From Streptomyces sp. B3I8 (GTDB lineage Bacteria; Actinomycetota; Actinomycetes; Streptomycetales; Streptomycetaceae): DNA of 64,000 bases. Below are positions 62,512 to 64,000 of this stretch, piece by piece. A program made the position numbers and the translations under genes. Each line of letters starts with the position of its first letter. Position 1 is the first letter of the stretch. The DNA lies in NCBI RefSeq assembly GCF_030816915.1, contig NZ_JAUSYN010000002.1, forward strand, positions 5,841,501 to 5,905,500, read 5' to 3'. The notes beneath the pieces are model-generated. The model ran no database searches. It worked only from the letters and a program-made list of their open reading frames with translations, and was not told the DNA's origin.

Positions 62512-63630
62512 CTATCGGGTGGCTCGCGCGGCGCGGGCGGCGTGCGCGGCCGTGGTGGTGGGCGGGCCGGCACGGGTGGTGGGCGTCGGTCGCGGTCGCG
62601 GCGTCGGGACCGTTCCGGTGGCGTGCTGCCAGCGGGTGCGGACGGCGCCGATGTCGGCGAGGGCTCGGCGGGCGCCGACGACGAGTTGGAACGGGGTGTT
62701 CGCGGGGTCTCCTGCGTACGCCTTGATGTGCCGGCCGGTGAGATCGGCAGTGGCCAGGAGGGAACGCTGCAGGGCGCGCTCGCCCCAGTACTCCACGGAT
62801 CCGGCCGGTTCGGCCAGCATGCGGAGCACCTCGCCCGGCTCACTTCCGTCGCCCAGCAGGCCGCGCTGCTGGGCCTCCCATAGGACCGTGACGGGGTCGA
62901 CGGGCTCGGGGCGGCGAGCCAGGGCGGTCAGGCACTGCCAGAGACCGGCGTGCAAGGGCAGGGTGAGGTCGTCCGGGAGCAGCCACCGGACGGACTCGAT
63001 GTCGGCGGGGTAGGCGGTGGCGGTCGCGAGCAGCAACTGCTCCTCCTCGACTGCCTCCGTGTAGTCAGGCGGGACGGGCGGCGATGGTGCCCCGGTGCGT
63101 GGCAGCACGCCGGCGCGTGGAGGGAAGCGGGCTGCGACGTCGTCCACGACTGAGGTGAGCGCGTCGGTCTCGGCGAGCACTGTCTGGACGGGGTGCGGGA
63201 GGGAGGCATCGTGGACGGTCTGGATGAGGCGTTCGGCGGCTGTCTGCAGGCGGCGGCGGGCGTGTTCGGCCTCGACCATGCGTGCGTAGGCCGGTGCGTG
63301 GCGGGGCCAGGGGCAGACCTGGACGAGGGCGTGCAGGTCTGAGGTGGTCAGTCCGCGTGCCTGCTCGCGTGCCATGGCGAGCACGCGGTTGAGCCAATTG
63401 GTGTTCTTCGCGTGCTCGGCCGGGTCGGGCGGCGGCAGGGTGCTGATCGCGGCGAACAGGGCGGAGTGCGCGGCTGTGGAGAAAGAGTCGGCGGAGATGC
63501 CGTTCACGTCGCCGAGACGGTGCGGATCGAGGAGGAGGGCACCGAGGAGAGCCTGCTCGACGTGGAACACCGGCTGCGGTGGTGCGCTGGCGTAGAGGTC
63601 GTCTTCGTCGGGTTCTGGGGTTTGGGGCAT
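62512..63630 (-). CDS. DnaB-like helicase N-terminal domain protein
   Basis: 372 residues. Two DnaB-N-like helical units are visible: VEQALLGALLLDPHRLGDVN near the start and YTEAVEEEQLLLATATAYPA, then LHAGLWQCLTALARR, in the middle. A disordered Pro/Thr/Ala-rich tail follows. There is no RecA-like ATPase domain, so it is not a complete helicase. Such proteins are found in actinomycete mobile elements and may recruit or block the host replicative helicase. The start overlaps the stop of the methyltransferase gene, so the two are co-translated. Confidence 0.8.
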   Translation of the reverse strand: MPQTPEPDEDDLYASAPPQPVFHVEQALLGALLLDPHRLGDVNGISADSFSTAAHSALFAAISTLPPPDPAEHAKNTNWLNRVLAMAREQARGLTTSDLHALVQVCPWPRHAPAYARMVEAEHARRRLQTAAERLIQTVHDASLPHPVQTVLAETDALTSVVDDVAARFPPRAGVLPRTGAPSPPVPPDYTEAVEEEQLLLATATAYPADIESVRWLLPDDLTLPLHAGLWQCLTALARRPEPVDPVTVLWEAQQRGLLGDGSEPGEVLRMLAEPAGSVEYWGERALQRSLLATADLTGRHIKAYAGDPANTPFQLVVGARRALADIGAVRTRWQHATGTVPTPRPRPTPTTRAGPPTTTAAHAARAARATR

Positions 63631-64000
63631 CAGGCGGCGAGAGCGAAGTCGTCGGGGTCGAGGGCGACGCCGAGGTGCGGAGCGAGGAGGTGGCCGGCGA
63701 GCAGCGGCGGTACGGCGTTACCGATCTGGCCGAAGACCTGGCCTTTGTTTCCGGCCCAGGGGTAGTCGGCGGGGAATGTCTGCAGGATGCCGGCCTCGCG
63801 GGCGGTGATCCGGATCGGCTCCGGCACTGCCGACGCGTCCGTGTCCGCAGTGGGAGGCGAGGTGGGTTCGGCGACCCAGGTGCACTCGTTGGCCCGGTGT
63901 CCGAAGAACAGCGTGCCTGCCGGCTCGGACAGCGGACGGACGGTGGCGTTGGCCTGGTTGTTGCTGCGCAGGGACCAGGACCAGCGGTGCGCCTCGGCGG
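63630..64000 (-). CDS. DNA (cytosine-5) methyltransferase, C-terminal part (5' end outside window)
   Basis: About 123 C-terminal residues are present. RSNNQANATVRPLSEPAGTL leads to a short linker and then the conserved motif IX-X region ITAREAGILQTFPADYPW and QIGNAVPPLLAGHLLAP. The latter is diagnostic of C5-methyltransferases (motif X with GNAVPP). The catalytic PCQ and ENV motifs lie beyond the right edge. It overlaps the DnaB-N gene by one base. It may protect a mobile element from restriction, or be part of a restriction-modification pair not visible here. Confidence 0.9.
   Translation of the reverse strand, partial: AEAHRWSWSLRSNNQANATVRPLSEPAGTLFFGHRANECTWVAEPTSPPTADTDASAVPEPIRITAREAGILQTFPADYPWAGNKGQVFGQIGNAVPPLLAGHLLAPHLGVALDPDDFALAA

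Overview
The sequence is very GC-rich (roughly 70%), with G/C-ending codons, GTG/TTG starts and gene families typical of Streptomyces or a close relative: a BASS transporter, paired OmpR-type two-component systems, Efe iron uptake, and DUF317 and DnaB-N proteins. The window looks like a chromosomal arm or accessory region, not core genome. Decayed genes, two insertion sequences, excisionase-like genes and a large anti-phage and anti-plasmid island lie side by side.

Layout. (a) 1-6.7 kb: a cell-envelope module with a truncated response regulator, an FtsX-type permease, two ABC ATPases, a lipoprotein, and a divergent histidine kinase with a late frameshift. (b) 6.7-10.7 kb: a BASS transporter, a decayed COG4705 copy, and an MFS transporter gene split by a 1068-bp IS481-family element. 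The element has matched ends and a 6-bp target duplication. (c) 10.9-14.3 kb: an iron-uptake operon (efeU-efeO fusion, then efeB) behind a likely iron box. The fusion gene is cut by an in-frame TAG. (d) 14.7-18.0 kb: a response regulator, histidine kinase and COG4705 membrane protein operon. (e) 18.6-33.7 kb: a mosaic of an IS110-family transposase, a pcaD stub, a HEAT-repeat gene also cut by an in-frame TAG, an uncharacterised soluble-plus-membrane gene pair, IS110, recombinase and excisionase relics, and nuclease-like orphans. It also holds a second, archaeal-type aspartyl-tRNA synthetase behind a T-box riboswitch whose specifier codon reads GAC (Asp).

(f) 34.6-58.4 kb: the defence island. 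A class 1 DISARM operon (drmD-drmMI-drmA-drmB-drmC, minus strand, each stop overlapping the next start) is followed by a divergent two-gene unit (HTH plus ImmA-like metallopeptidase, and a PIN-like protein) and then a four-gene Wadjet/Jet condensin-type operon (jetA-jetB-jetC-jetD, minus strand). DISARM restricts phage DNA through methylation-linked recognition and helicase action. Wadjet cleaves small circular plasmids. The HTH/ImmA/PIN pair between them is a candidate regulator, toxin-antitoxin unit or third system. drmD carries a one-base frameshift exactly at its DEAH box, so DISARM may be inactive in this sequence. (g) 59.0-64.0 kb: a Nudix hydrolase, a NucS/DUF5655-like nuclease, a DUF317 protein, a DnaB-N protein and the 3' part of a cytosine-5 DNA methyltransferase, resembling cargo of an integrative element.

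A palindromic repeat of about 90 bp occurs just outside both ends of the defence island (34.0 and 61.0 kb), with a degenerate third copy at 27.1 kb. A relic of the 60-kb nuclease gene lies beside the left copy. Together these suggest that the island sits in a recombination-prone slot. The most unusual observations are the Asp-specific T-box with aspS2, the two in-frame amber codons, the drmD frameshift, and the unrecognised gene pair at 24.3-26.2 kb.
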